From: Streptomyces lucensis JCM 4490
Lineage (GTDB): Bacteria; Actinomycetota; Actinomycetes; Streptomycetales; Streptomycetaceae
Direction: 5' to 3'
DNA length: 64,000 nt
Assembly (NCBI RefSeq): GCF_014650035.1
Contig: NZ_BMUE01000003.1
Coordinates: 496,001 to 560,000 of the forward strand
Both the position numbers and the translations under genes were made by a program. The notes beneath the pieces were generated by a model. That model searched no databases. It was not told the origin of the DNA and worked only from the letters and a program-made list of their open reading frames with translations. Below, piece by piece: positions 18,021-27,647 of the stretch (within the stretch, counting starts at the first letter, position 1; each line of letters opens with the position of its first letter).

Positions 18021-19340
18021 ATGAGAGTCAGCGTTTTCGGGCTCGGCTACGTGGGCTGCGTGTCCGCCGCGTGCCTGGCCAGCATGGGTCACGAGGTCAT
18101 CGGCGTGGACGTGAACCAGGTGAAGGTCGACCTGGTCAACGACGGCAAGGCGCCGGTGGTCGAGGAGCGTATCGGCGAGCTCGTCGCCGACGTCGTGCGG
18201 ACCGGGGCCTTACGCGCCACTGACGACGTCCGCGAGGCGATCACGGGCAGCGAGGTGTCGCTGGTCTGCGTGGGCACACCGTCGGAGGCCAACGGCAGCC
18301 TGTGCACCACGTACTTGGAGCGGGTCACCGAGCAGATCGGCGCCGCACTGGCCGAGCGGGGCGGGCGGCACACCGTCGTCTTCCGCAGCACCATGCTCCC
18401 GGGCACCTGCCTGAACCTGCTGGTCCCCATCCTGGAGAAGTACGTCGGCGGCACGGCCGGTGTGGACATCGGGGTCGCGGTCAACCCGGAGTTCCTGCGT
18501 GAGGGCACGAGCGTCCGCGACTTCTTCGACCCGCCCAAGACCGTCGTCGGCGAGCTCGACCCGGCCAGCGGCGACGCGGTGATGGCGCTGTACGAGGGCC
18601 TGCCCGGCGAGGTGTTCCGGGTGCCGGTCCCGACGGCGGAGGCGATCAAGTACGCGGACAACGCGTTCCACGGACTCAAGATCGGCTTCGCGAACGAGCT
18701 GGGCGCGGTGTGCCAGGCGCTCGGGGTGGACTCGCACCAGGTGATGGACGTGTTCCTGGCCGACCGCAAGCTGAACATCAGCCCCGCCTACCTGCGGCCC
18801 GGCTTCGCCTTCGGCGGCTCCTGCCTGCCGAAGGACCTGCGCAGCCTGGTCCACGCGGCGCAGCGCGCCGACATCTCGGTGCCCATCCTCTCCCATGTGC
18901 TGCCCTCCAACTCCGACCACCTGCAACGCGCGGTGGAGCTGGTCGAGCGCACCGGCAAGCGCCGGGTGGGCCTGTTCGGGCTGTCCTTCAAACCCGGCAC
19001 CGACGACCTCCGCGAGAGCCCGCTCGTCGAACTGGCGGAAAGGCTCTTCGGCAAGGGGTACGACCTGCGGATCCACGACGCCAACGTGAGCCTCTCGCGG
19101 CTGCTCGGCGCCAACCGCGAGTACATCGAGACCCGGCTGCCGCACCTCGCACAGCTGCTCGCGGACTCCGTCGAGGAGGTCCTCGACCACGCCGAGGTGT
19201 GCCTGGTCGGGACCAAGGATCCGGCCGTGCTGTCGGCGCTCCCGCACGGGGGCGGCGGTCCGCTGATCGTCGACCTCATCCGCCTTCCCGACGCCGAGGC
19301 GCGCCGGGCCGAACCGGGGTACGTGGGCCTTGCCTGGTGA
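18021..19340 (+). CDS. GDP-mannose/UDP-glucose 6-dehydrogenase family (AlgD-like)
   Basis: This 439-residue NAD-dependent nucleotide-sugar dehydrogenase makes a uronic acid donor by two-step oxidation of C6. The Rossmann motif GLGYVG is at residues 7-12, and the central EAIKYADNAFHGLKI helix and catalytic Cys268 in GGSCLPKD are intact. The GGSCLPKD sequence and Cys position match GDP-mannose dehydrogenase AlgD better than typical Ugd, so GDP-mannuronate is the favoured product, but UDP-glucuronate cannot be excluded. GGAGGAACGGG precedes ATG 18021. It supplies the uronic acid for the polysaccharide built by this cluster. Confidence 0.85.
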   Translation: MRVSVFGLGYVGCVSAACLASMGHEVIGVDVNQVKVDLVNDGKAPVVEERIGELVADVVRTGALRATDDVREAITGSEVSLVCVGTPSEANGSLCTTYLERVTEQIGAALAERGGRHTVVFRSTMLPGTCLNLLVPILEKYVGGTAGVDIGVAVNPEFLREGTSVRDFFDPPKTVVGELDPASGDAVMALYEGLPGEVFRVPVPTAEAIKYADNAFHGLKIGFANELGAVCQALGVDSHQVMDVFLADRKLNISPAYLRPGFAFGGSCLPKDLRSLVHAAQRADISVPILSHVLPSNSDHLQRAVELVERTGKRRVGLFGLSFKPGTDDLRESPLVELAERLFGKGYDLRIHDANVSLSRLLGANREYIETRLPHLAQLLADSVEEVLDHAEVCLVGTKDPAVLSALPHGGGGPLIVDLIRLPDAEARRAEPGYVGLAW

Positions 19341-20604
19341 GACGACCAGCGGCGACCGCAGAAGACGGCGCGCGCTGATCCTGGTGGAGAACCTGTCGGT
19401 GCCGTTCGACCGGCGGGTGTGGCAGGAGTGCACGACCCTGCGCGACGCCGGCTGGACGGTGCACGTCATCTGTCCCAAGGGGAGCAAGCGGGACACGGAG
19501 TCCGAGGCGGAGATCGACGGGGTGCTGATCCACCGCTACCCGCTGCGCGCGGCCACCGGAGGGCCGGCCGGCTACCTGCGGGAGTACGGATCGGCGTTGT
19601 GGCACACGCTCCGGCTGGCCCGGAAGGTCGGTCCGGTCGACGTGGTCCACGCCTGCAACCCGCCCGACCTGCTGTTCCTGCCGGCACTGTGGCTGAAGCG
19701 GCAGGGTGCGCGGTTCGTCTTCGACCAGCACGACCTGGTACCCGAGCTGTACCTCTCCCGGTTCGGCCGCGGCAGGGACCTGCTCTACCGCGGCGTGTGC
19801 GCCCTGGAGCGGATGACGTACCGGGCCGCGGACGTCGTACTCGCCACGAACGAGAGCTACCGGGAGACCGCGGTGCGCCGTGGTGGCCGGCGGCCCGAGG
19901 ACGTCTTCGTGGTGCGCAGCGCACCCGACGTCGACCGGTTCCACCCCGTACCGCCCGAGCCGGAGCTGAGGCGCGGCAAGCCCCATCTGCTGTGCTACCT
20001 CGGCGTCATGGGCCCGCAGGACGGCGTCGACTACGCGTTGCGGGCCCTGGCGAAGCTGCGCGACGAGGTCGGACGGACCGACTGGCACGCGGTGTTCATC
20101 GGCGGCGGGGACACCTTCGACGCGATGGTGGAGCTGTCCCGGCGGCTCGGGCTTTCCGAGCAGGTGCAGTTCACCGGGCGCGTTCCGGACGCCGACCTGG
20201 TGCGCTACCTGTCCACCGCGGACGTGTGCCTCTCCCCCGATCCGCACAATCCGCTCAACGACGTGTCGACCATGAACAAGGTCCTGGAGTACATGGTGAT
20301 GGGCCGGCCGCTCGTCTCGTTCGACCTCCGGGAGGCGCGCGTGTCCGCGGGTGACGCCGCCGTCTACGCGTCCGCCAACGACGAGGCGGAGTTCGCGAAG
20401 CTCATCGCGCTGCTGCTGGACGATCCGGAGAAGCGGGCCCTGATGGGCAGGATCGGCCAGGAGCGGATCAGCGGGCCGCTCTCCTGGCGGAACTCCCAGC
20501 GGTCACTGCTCGCCGCCTACGCCGCCGCCTGCGGCGACCGCACCCCGGCGCCGGCGGGCACCCCCGACCGTGCACAGGGCGGGGGCCGCACCGTTGAACG
20601 ATGA
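19330..20604 (+). CDS. Glycosyltransferase family 4 (WbuB-like)
   Basis: This 424-residue GT-B fold retaining glycosyltransferase resembles the WbuB group. The N-terminal acceptor domain begins ALILVENLSVPFDRR and contains FDQHDLVPELY. The C-terminal donor domain has LCYLGVMGPQDGVDYAL and the EX7E-like region TMNKVLEYMVMGRPLVS. It probably adds the second sugar to the lipid-linked primer. The start is a TTG at 19330 that overlaps the dehydrogenase stop; no better in-frame start fits the N-terminal motif. Sugar specificity cannot be read from sequence. Confidence 0.85.
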   Translation: MPGETTSGDRRRRRALILVENLSVPFDRRVWQECTTLRDAGWTVHVICPKGSKRDTESEAEIDGVLIHRYPLRAATGGPAGYLREYGSALWHTLRLARKVGPVDVVHACNPPDLLFLPALWLKRQGARFVFDQHDLVPELYLSRFGRGRDLLYRGVCALERMTYRAADVVLATNESYRETAVRRGGRRPEDVFVVRSAPDVDRFHPVPPEPELRRGKPHLLCYLGVMGPQDGVDYALRALAKLRDEVGRTDWHAVFIGGGDTFDAMVELSRRLGLSEQVQFTGRVPDADLVRYLSTADVCLSPDPHNPLNDVSTMNKVLEYMVMGRPLVSFDLREARVSAGDAAVYASANDEAEFAKLIALLLDDPEKRALMGRIGQERISGPLSWRNSQRSLLAAYAAACGDRTPAPAGTPDRAQGGGRTVER

Positions 20605-21961
20605 CACGATACGCCTGGTGACGATCGGGCGGATCGTCCGTCGGCGCTGGCGGCTTCTCACCGTCCTCGCCCTCGTGGGCGCGCTCGTCGGGTACGGCAC
20701 CTCACTGCTGTTCCCGCCGCGCTACACGACGTCGGCGTCGGTGCTGCTACCGGGGGCATGGGAGGATCGCGAGCTGCTGACCCAGGTCGAGATAGCGACC
20801 AGTTCGGCGGTGGTCGACAAGGCGGCCGACACGATCCACTGGCCCGGGGTCGGCAAGAGCGAGCTGCGCGACCGGGTGAGCGCCAAGGCCGCCGACGGGA
20901 ACATCATCAAGATCTCGGGCACGGCGGACACCCCGGAGCGCGCGCAGCAGCTCTCCGACCAGGTGGCCCGGCAGTTCGTCACGTTCGCAGCGCGCGTGGT
21001 GGACGGCAACGCCGACCCCGAGGCGGCGGAGCAGCGCGAGGCACTGCAGCAGACGGTGGTGCGGACCAGCCGCCGCATCACCGAGCTGGCCGACGCGGCC
21101 GACCCCGGGCGGACCGTGGAGGGCGTGCAGGCCCGCACCGAGCTCGAGAAGCTGCGCACCACGCTGCAGCAGGCCATGACCAAGCTGGACCAGTCCGATC
21201 CGGCCGCCGGCAGGGCCAACATGGTCGTCATGGGGCCGGCGGCCCGGCCGACGGGCGAGGCACCGCCGACCAGGCTCCAGCTCGTCGCCGCCGGGACGGT
21301 GCTGTTCTTCCTGCTCGGCGTCATCGGCCACCTCACCGCGGCCCGGATGAGCCGCCGGCTGCGCACCCAGCCGGAGATCGCCGCGGCACTCGGCTCGGCA
21401 CTGCTGGGCACCGTCGACGTACCCGTCGAACGGCCCTCGCACGGGCCGGGGGGCCCTGGCCCGCGGGCCCGGATCCGGCGGCTGCTCGGGCTCGACGTCC
21501 GGTGGGACGTACCGGCGCCGCGGGTGTCCGGCGACGAGGCGGGCCGGCAGACGCGTTACCGGCGGGTGTGCGCCCGTCTCCGTGACCGGCTGCCCTCCCC
21601 GCACCGCGTGCTGCTCGTCGTCCCGGACGGCGACGAGATCGCCCGCCGGGCCGCCCGGCAGCTCGTCGTCGAAGCAGGGAGCGATCCGCTGCTGCGGGTC
21701 GTGGAGGTCGCGGTGTCCCGGCCGACGGTGCCGGACCGCGACGACGAGTGCGGTGCCCTGGTCGTGCTCAGCGGGGGGCGCTGGACCGAGGGGGAACTCG
21801 AGGGCGTCGCCGAGGCGTGCGCGGACGCCGGGCACGAGGTCGTCGGCGTCGTCCTCGCCGGCCTGGTCCGGGCACTTCCGGCACGGTCCGCGGACCGTCC
21901 CCGGGAGGCCGCCGCGCCGGTGCTCGCGGTCGGCCACGACGCGAAGGGGAGTTCACGGTGA
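20570..21961 (+). CDS. Wzz-like polysaccharide co-polymerase 1
   Basis: This is a membrane chain-length or assembly protein of up to 463 residues. It has one transmembrane segment near residue 35 (LLTVLALVGALVG), a periplasmic Wzz-type domain with coiled-coil helices, a second transmembrane segment (LQLVAAGTVLFFLLGVIG) and a cytoplasmic domain shaped like a tyrosine-kinase/ParA nucleotide-binding fold. The P-loop is absent: the position expected to hold it reads LLVVPDGDEIARRA, so it is unlikely to be a kinase. GTG 20570 overlaps the previous gene by 35 bp; TTG 20594 is an alternative start. The next gene is a second protein of the same plan. Confidence 0.8.
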   Translation: MHRAGAAPLNDDTIRLVTIGRIVRRRWRLLTVLALVGALVGYGTSLLFPPRYTTSASVLLPGAWEDRELLTQVEIATSSAVVDKAADTIHWPGVGKSELRDRVSAKAADGNIIKISGTADTPERAQQLSDQVARQFVTFAARVVDGNADPEAAEQREALQQTVVRTSRRITELADAADPGRTVEGVQARTELEKLRTTLQQAMTKLDQSDPAAGRANMVVMGPAARPTGEAPPTRLQLVAAGTVLFFLLGVIGHLTAARMSRRLRTQPEIAAALGSALLGTVDVPVERPSHGPGGPGPRARIRRLLGLDVRWDVPAPRVSGDEAGRQTRYRRVCARLRDRLPSPHRVLLVVPDGDEIARRAARQLVVEAGSDPLLRVVEVAVSRPTVPDRDDECGALVVLSGGRWTEGELEGVAEACADAGHEVVGVVLAGLVRALPARSADRPREAAAPVLAVGHDAKGSSR

Positions 21962-23511
21962 CGACGAGTACGGCTTCGGAGTCGCCGGCCACCGCTCCGC
22001 TGCTGGACCTCCAGGCGCTCGTGGTGGCGGTGCGCAGACGGCGCCGTTTCTGGTGCTCCGTCGGTCTGCTGGGGCTGCTCGTGGGCGCGGCGGTGGCGGT
22101 GCTGCTGCCGGCGCCGCCGACCGCGGTGGCCAAGGTGCTGGTCGCGCATCAGGAGGACCAGCCGAACGACCCCGGGACGCTGATCCGCACCGATGCCGCG
22201 CTGCTGCAGACCACGCGGATCGCGGAACGGGCCCTGAAGTCCCTCCACTCCCCGGAGGAGCCGGAGGACTTCATGGGGGACTACTCGGGCATCGGCCTGA
22301 CCAACAACGTGCTGCAGATCACGGTGACGGGTGACAGCGACGCGGACGCGGAGGCCCGCGCCAAGGCGCTGGCCGACGCGTTCGTCGCGGACCACGTGCA
22401 GCGGGTCCAGCATGCCGCGGACGCCGAGGCGCAGGCATTGCTGGACCAGCGTGACCGCATGAAGGGCGAACTCGCCAAGGTCGACAAGTCGATCGGGGAG
22501 GGATCGTCGCAGAACGGGCCGACGGCGTCGGCGGACCTGGAGTCGCTGTTCGCCCGCCGCGCCGAACTCACCTCGCGGATAACCGACTTCGGCCAGCGCG
22601 CCGCCGATGCGCGCATCGGCACGCCCCGGCTCGTCGCCGGCACGCAGATCGTGGACACCCCGAGGGCGGTGCGGCACTCCCTGCCCAGGACCACCGCCAC
22701 CGACGCCGCGGTCGGACTCGTCCTCGGGCTCGTCCTAGGGCTCGCGGCGGCCGCGGTCGGCTCGGTGGTGGCGGACCGCCCCATACTGCGACGGGAGATC
22801 GCGTCGAACCTCGGCGCCTCGGTCATCGCCGAGCTGCCCCGCCGCAGGGGCAGGCTCTGGCGGCGCCGGCGGGTCCGGGCGGCACACGAACGGCTCACCG
22901 CGTCCCTGGCCCGCACCGCGCGCGGGTCCGCGGAACCGGTGTCGCTCCTGGAGCTGGGCTGCGCGCGCAGCGCGAGCGTGATCGCCCTGGACCTCGCCAG
23001 GGCGCTGGCGGCGGACGGACCGGTGGTCGTCGTCGACGCCCTGCCCGGCCCGCAGTTGTCCGGGCGCCGCCCGAAGCCGGGAGACCCGACCGTGGTCAGC
23101 GGCGCGCGTGCCACGGTCGTGCCGCATCAGGAACGCCGGCTCGGCGTCGGCTCGGTGGCGCCCGGCACGGCCTGGAGCGATCTGCAGCACCTCGGCACCC
23201 GGACCGTGCTCGTCGTGCGTGCCGGGCACGGCAGCGCCGCGTGGCTGCACACCGTGGCGCGGCAGCTCACGGACCAGCACATCACGGTGATCGGCGTGGT
23301 GCTGATCGACCCCGATCCACGCGACCGGACCGACGGCACGCTGTGGGACGGACCGGACACGCCGCCGCGCGGCCGGCACGAGCGGCCGGCACGGCAGCAC
23401 GGTGGGGGCACCTCCCACGCCGTATCGGCAGTGGGAGAGACCCGGCTGCGGGCCGAGCAGCCGCCGGTGCGGGCGGCACGGGTACCGGACAGCGACCAGG
23501 AGGCACGGTAG
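21958..23511 (+). CDS. Wzz/Wzc-like co-polymerase 2 with degenerate kinase domain
   Basis: This 517-residue protein has the same plan as its neighbour: first transmembrane segment LLGLLVGAAVAVLL, periplasmic helical domain, second segment LVLGLVLGLAAAAVG, then a cytoplasmic ParA/Wzc-like domain. Where Wzc has a P-loop this protein has LELGCARSASVIALDLARAL, lacking the GK[ST], although a Walker-B-like VVVVDA remains. No C-terminal tyrosine cluster is seen, so it is probably a pseudokinase scaffold. GTG 21958 overlaps the preceding stop by 4 bp. The two proteins together may form one mixed ring for chain-length control. Confidence 0.8.
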   Translation: MTTSTASESPATAPLLDLQALVVAVRRRRRFWCSVGLLGLLVGAAVAVLLPAPPTAVAKVLVAHQEDQPNDPGTLIRTDAALLQTTRIAERALKSLHSPEEPEDFMGDYSGIGLTNNVLQITVTGDSDADAEARAKALADAFVADHVQRVQHAADAEAQALLDQRDRMKGELAKVDKSIGEGSSQNGPTASADLESLFARRAELTSRITDFGQRAADARIGTPRLVAGTQIVDTPRAVRHSLPRTTATDAAVGLVLGLVLGLAAAAVGSVVADRPILRREIASNLGASVIAELPRRRGRLWRRRRVRAAHERLTASLARTARGSAEPVSLLELGCARSASVIALDLARALAADGPVVVVDALPGPQLSGRRPKPGDPTVVSGARATVVPHQERRLGVGSVAPGTAWSDLQHLGTRTVLVVRAGHGSAAWLHTVARQLTDQHITVIGVVLIDPDPRDRTDGTLWDGPDTPPRGRHERPARQHGGGTSHAVSAVGETRLRAEQPPVRAARVPDSDQEAR

Positions 23512-23514
23512 GAC

Positions 23515-25440
23515 ATGTGCGGCATCGCAGGCACGTACCGGTGGCCGGACGGGAAGGCGGTGGCCGACCGGCTCACCGAGACCCTCGCCCACCGCGGCCC
23601 GGACGGGGCCGGCCGGTACAGCCACCCCGCCGGTGACGGTGAAGTGCACCTAGGGCACCGCCGGCTGGCCATCATCGACCTGTCCGACACCGGCGCCCAG
23701 CCGATGGTCTCGGACGGCCTCGTCCTGACGTACAACGGCGAGCTGTACAACGCGCCGGAGCTGCGCGCCGAGCTGGCGGCGGCCGGCGTGCGTTTCCGCG
23801 GGACCTCCGACACCGAGGTGCTGCTGGAGGCCTGGCGGCGCTGGGGCACGGACTGCCTGCCCCGGCTGCGCGGCATGTTCGCGTTCGGGATCTTCGACGA
23901 GCGCACCGGTGAACTGGTGCTCGCCCGCGACCAGCTCGGTGTCAAACCGCTGTTCCTGCTCCGGCGCGGCGGGGGTCTGGTCTTCGCCTCCGAGCTCAAG
24001 GCGCTCGCCGCCGTGACGGGCGGGTCGCTGGAGGTGGACCACGCGGCACTGGTGGCCTCGCTGCTGTACTACTGGGTGCCGGACTCACGGTGCGCGTTCC
24101 GCGAGGCGGAGAAGCTGCCGCCGGGGAGCTGGGTCCGGTTCCGGCCCGACGGCCGGGTGGAGCGCGGCCGTTACTGGAACCTCCGGGACGTCGCCGCCGA
24201 GGCCCAGGAGCGGGCCCGGGCCGGCGAGCGGCCGGATGTCGCCGCCGTCGTCGAGGAGTCGACCCGGCGCCACCTGCTCTCCGACGTACCCGTGGCGACC
24301 TTCCTCTCCGGCGGCCTGGACTCCAGCTATCTGACCGCGCTGGCGGCCCGCGACCGGCCCGGGATCTCCGCCTACACGATCGGGTTCCGTGCCGAGGACG
24401 CGAGGTTCGAGGCGATGCCGGACGACCTGCGCTACGCCCGGCAGGTGGCCGAGCGGTTCGGCGTCGACCTGCACGAGATCGAGATCGCCCCGAACGTGCT
24501 CGACCTGTTACCGCGGATGACGTACCACCTGGACGAGCCGATCGGCGATCCCGCCGCGATCAACACATTCCTGATCTGCTCGGCCGCCCGGGAGGCCGGG
24601 GTCAAGGTCATGCTTTCCGGGATGGGCGCCGACGAACTGTTCGCCGGATACCGCAAGCACCTGGCCAACCTGATCGCGCTGCGCTACCAGCGCGTCCCAC
24701 GGCCCCTGCGGCGCGGTCTGTCCAGGGTCGTGGACCGGCTGCCGGTCGCCACGGCCCGCCGGGGGTATCGGTCGGTGCGGTTCGCGAAGCGGTTCCTCTC
24801 CTTCGCCGATCTGCCGGAGGAGACCGCGTTCCGGCGCAGCTACACCATGTACGACCGGGACGAGCTGCTCGCCCTGGTCGATCCGGACCTGGCCGAGGCG
24901 GTCGAGGACGTGCTGACCGAGCACGCGGACGTCTACCAGGACAACGGCCTCGACGACTTCGTCAACCGCATGTGCCTGGGCGACGCCCGGATGTTCCTGC
25001 CGGGACTGAACCTCGCCTACACGGACCGGTCGAGCATGGCCGCGTCGACCGAGGTGCGGGTGCCGTACGTGGACGTCGAGGTGGTCAAGGCGGCGTTCAC
25101 CGTGCCGGGCGACCGCAAGATCGTCGGCCGGCAGGGCAAGGCCGTCCTCAAGGAGGCGGCGGCCTCCGTCCTGCCCCGGGAGATCGTGTACCGGCCCAAG
25201 GGCCTGTTCAGCGCCCCGCTGCGCGCCTGGATGAGCCGGGATCTGGCGCCGCTGGTGCGTGAGGTGGTGCACGACGGCGTGCTCGTCGGTTCGGGGCTCC
25301 TGCGCCGCGACGCCCTGTCGCGCATGGTCGCCGAGGACGCCGCCGGGCAACGGGACTTCTCCAAGCATCTGTGGCATGTGCTGACCCTCGAGTACTGGTA
25401 CCGCGCGTCGGCCTCCGGGTCCGGCCGGCACGCTCCCTGA
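23515..25440 (+). CDS. asnB: Asparagine synthase (glutamine-hydrolysing) family amidotransferase
   Basis: This is a 641-residue AsnB-type enzyme. The mature N-terminal nucleophile is Cys2 (MCGIAGTY), followed by the class II glutaminase domain with RLAIIDLS and YNGELYN. The synthase domain has the ATP PP-loop LSGGLDSS and the MSGMGADELF-type segment (LSGMGADELFAGYRKH). All catalytic motifs are intact. In polysaccharide clusters such enzymes are thought to amidate carboxyl groups of sugars rather than make free asparagine. Here an AlgD-like dehydrogenase supplies a uronic acid, so formation of a uronamide is a reasonable inference. ATG 23515 follows the previous stop by 3 bp. Confidence 0.9.
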   Translation: MCGIAGTYRWPDGKAVADRLTETLAHRGPDGAGRYSHPAGDGEVHLGHRRLAIIDLSDTGAQPMVSDGLVLTYNGELYNAPELRAELAAAGVRFRGTSDTEVLLEAWRRWGTDCLPRLRGMFAFGIFDERTGELVLARDQLGVKPLFLLRRGGGLVFASELKALAAVTGGSLEVDHAALVASLLYYWVPDSRCAFREAEKLPPGSWVRFRPDGRVERGRYWNLRDVAAEAQERARAGERPDVAAVVEESTRRHLLSDVPVATFLSGGLDSSYLTALAARDRPGISAYTIGFRAEDARFEAMPDDLRYARQVAERFGVDLHEIEIAPNVLDLLPRMTYHLDEPIGDPAAINTFLICSAAREAGVKVMLSGMGADELFAGYRKHLANLIALRYQRVPRPLRRGLSRVVDRLPVATARRGYRSVRFAKRFLSFADLPEETAFRRSYTMYDRDELLALVDPDLAEAVEDVLTEHADVYQDNGLDDFVNRMCLGDARMFLPGLNLAYTDRSSMAASTEVRVPYVDVEVVKAAFTVPGDRKIVGRQGKAVLKEAAASVLPREIVYRPKGLFSAPLRAWMSRDLAPLVREVVHDGVLVGSGLLRRDALSRMVAEDAAGQRDFSKHLWHVLTLEYWYRASASGSGRHAP

Positions 25441-25463
25441 CGGCGTAGAGACAAGAGGATTTC

Positions 25464-27647
25464 GTGAAACAGGTCGTACAGAACTACAAGAGCGGCGAAC
25501 TGGCGCTGCTCGACGTGCCGGTGCCGGGGTGCAAGCCGGGTGGTGTGCTGGTCCGGAGCGCCTACTCGCTGATATCCACCGGGACCGAGCTCATGAAGGT
25601 CTCCGAGGCCGGCATGTCGATGCTGGGCAAGGCCCGCTCCCGGCCGGACCAGGTGGCCAAGGTCGTGCAGAGCGTGGCCACCAACGGGGTGCCCGCCACC
25701 TACCGCAAGGTGATGGGCAAGCTGGACTCCTACACACCGCTGGGCTACTCGCTGTGCGGGGTGGTCGAGCAGGTCGGCGCCGGGATCGACGACGTGGCGG
25801 TGGGCGACCTCGTGGCCTGCGCCGGCAACGAGCACGCGTTGCACGCCGAGCTGAACTGGGTGCCGAAGAACCTCTACGCCCCCGTACCGGACGGCCTCGC
25901 GCCGCGGCACGCGGCCTTCGGCACCGTCGGGTCGATCGCGTTGCAGGGCGTCCGCCGCGGTGAGCCACAGCTCGGCGAAGTGGCGCTGGTCGTCGGACTC
26001 GGGCTGATCGGGCAGCTGGTGGTGCAGCTCCTCGCCGCTTCGGGGGTCCGCGTCGTGGGGGCCGACCCCGACCCGGCGCGCTGCGAGCTCGCCGAGCGTC
26101 TGGGCGCCGCGGCCTGCGGGGATCCCGCCTCGGCGGCCGTGGAGTCGGCCGTCGCCGAACTGACCGGCGGTCACGGCGTGGACCAGGTGTATTTGGCGGC
26201 CGGCGGCGGCAGCAACGAGCCCGTCGAGCTGGCCGCGCGGCTGAGCCGGGACCGCGGCCGGGTCGTCGACATCGGCAAGTGCCGTCTGGACCTGCCGTGG
26301 AACGCGTACTACGAGAAGGAGCTGGACGTACGGTTCTCCCGCAGCTACGGCCCCGGGCGCTACGACCCGGAGTACGAACTCGAGGGGCGGGACTACCCGA
26401 TCGGCTACGTGCGCTGGACCGAGCGGCGCAACCTGGCGTGCTTCCTCGATCTCGTCGCCCGCGGCGGCGTCGACGTGGAGCCCCTGGTCTCCCACGTCGC
26501 CGACTTCGGCGACGCGGTCGAGACGTACCGGAGCCTGAAGGACGGCGGGCTGAAGGCCGTGGCCGTGCTGTTCCGGTATCCCGGGCCCGCCGCCGGGGCG
26601 CAGGCTCCGGTGGTGGCCGTGCCCGAGGTGAAGCGGCCCGGCGGACCGGCGACCGCACCGGTGCGGGCCGCCAGGACGCCGGTGCGGCTGGCGTTCGTCG
26701 GCGCGGGAAACTACGCGACGTCGATGCTGCTGCCGCACCTGGCGCAGCGTGAGGGCGTCGAGCTCTCGACGGTCGTCACCACGACGGCGCTGTCCGCGGC
26801 CAACGCACAGCGGAAGTTCGGCTTCGCCGAGGCGACCACCGATCTCGACGCGGTGCTCGGTGACAAGTCCATCGACGCGGTGTTCGTGGTCACCCGGCAC
26901 AGCTCGCACGCCGAACTGACCCGGCAGGCGCTGCTGGCCGGCAAGACGGTGTTCGTGGAGAAGCCACTGGCGCTCACCGAGGAGGAACTGGCCGGCGTGC
27001 TCGCGGCGGTCGAGGAGTCCGGCAACGACCGGCTGCAGGTGGGCTTCAACCGGCGGTTCGCGCCGCTGCTGCGGGAGGCGAAGGAGCGGTTCGGGGCCAG
27101 GACCGGTCCGGCGAGCCTGCGCTACCTGGTCAACGCGGGCCGGCTGGCGCAGGGCAGCTGGTACCTCCAGCAGGACACCGAGGGCTCCCGGTTCGCCGGC
27201 GAGGGCGGGCACTTCATCGACACGGCGAGCTGGCTGCTCGACGCCGATCCGGTCTCGGCGTACGCGGTCGCCACGTCCGGCAAGGAGGACCTGCAGGTCG
27301 TCCTGCGCTACCCGGACGGGTCCACCGCCACCATCAGCTACGTCACCACCGGCGCGCCCGGCTTCCCCAAGGAGACGCTGGACCTGGTCGCGGACGGCAA
27401 GGTGCTGCGGCTCGACGACTTCGTCCGTGCCTCGGTGTACGGCCGGAAGCGGTGGGTCAGCTCGCGGCTGCCCAAGGCCCGGGACAAGGGCCAGCCCGCC
27501 GAACTGGCCGCCTTCGTCAGGGCCGTGCGCACGGGCGGTCCGATGCCGGTGCCGCTGGAATCTCTGGTCGCCACCACGGCGGCCACCCTCGCGGTGCAGG
27601 CCGGTCTGGCCGGCGGGGCGCCGGTGACGTTGGCGAGGCCCCGATGA
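25464..27647 (+). CDS. Two-domain oxidoreductase: MDR dehydrogenase plus Gfo/Idh/MocA
   Basis: This 727-residue fusion has two parts. Residues 1 to about 375 form a zinc-type medium-chain dehydrogenase with VVEQVGAGIDDVAVGD and a VVGLGLIGQ Rossmann loop. Residues about 405-727 form a Gfo/Idh/MocA oxidoreductase starting RLAFVGAGNYAT and carrying the EKPLALTEEE segment of that family. Such bi-domain proteins occur next to heparinase-like and AsnB-like genes in exopolysaccharide clusters and are presumed to reduce or epimerise a sugar or uronate, but I know of no firmly assigned reaction. AGAGGA precedes GTG 25464. The next gene overlaps by 4 bp. Confidence 0.85.
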   Translation: MKQVVQNYKSGELALLDVPVPGCKPGGVLVRSAYSLISTGTELMKVSEAGMSMLGKARSRPDQVAKVVQSVATNGVPATYRKVMGKLDSYTPLGYSLCGVVEQVGAGIDDVAVGDLVACAGNEHALHAELNWVPKNLYAPVPDGLAPRHAAFGTVGSIALQGVRRGEPQLGEVALVVGLGLIGQLVVQLLAASGVRVVGADPDPARCELAERLGAAACGDPASAAVESAVAELTGGHGVDQVYLAAGGGSNEPVELAARLSRDRGRVVDIGKCRLDLPWNAYYEKELDVRFSRSYGPGRYDPEYELEGRDYPIGYVRWTERRNLACFLDLVARGGVDVEPLVSHVADFGDAVETYRSLKDGGLKAVAVLFRYPGPAAGAQAPVVAVPEVKRPGGPATAPVRAARTPVRLAFVGAGNYATSMLLPHLAQREGVELSTVVTTTALSAANAQRKFGFAEATTDLDAVLGDKSIDAVFVVTRHSSHAELTRQALLAGKTVFVEKPLALTEEELAGVLAAVEESGNDRLQVGFNRRFAPLLREAKERFGARTGPASLRYLVNAGRLAQGSWYLQQDTEGSRFAGEGGHFIDTASWLLDADPVSAYAVATSGKEDLQVVLRYPDGSTATISYVTTGAPGFPKETLDLVADGKVLRLDDFVRASVYGRKRWVSSRLPKARDKGQPAELAAFVRAVRTGGPMPVPLESLVATTAATLAVQAGLAGGAPVTLARPR

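Noticed and set aside
25017..27212. 731-codon minus-strand frame opposite AsnB and the two-domain oxidoreductase
   Set aside because: Mirror frame of two strongly supported genes; no recognisable domain.
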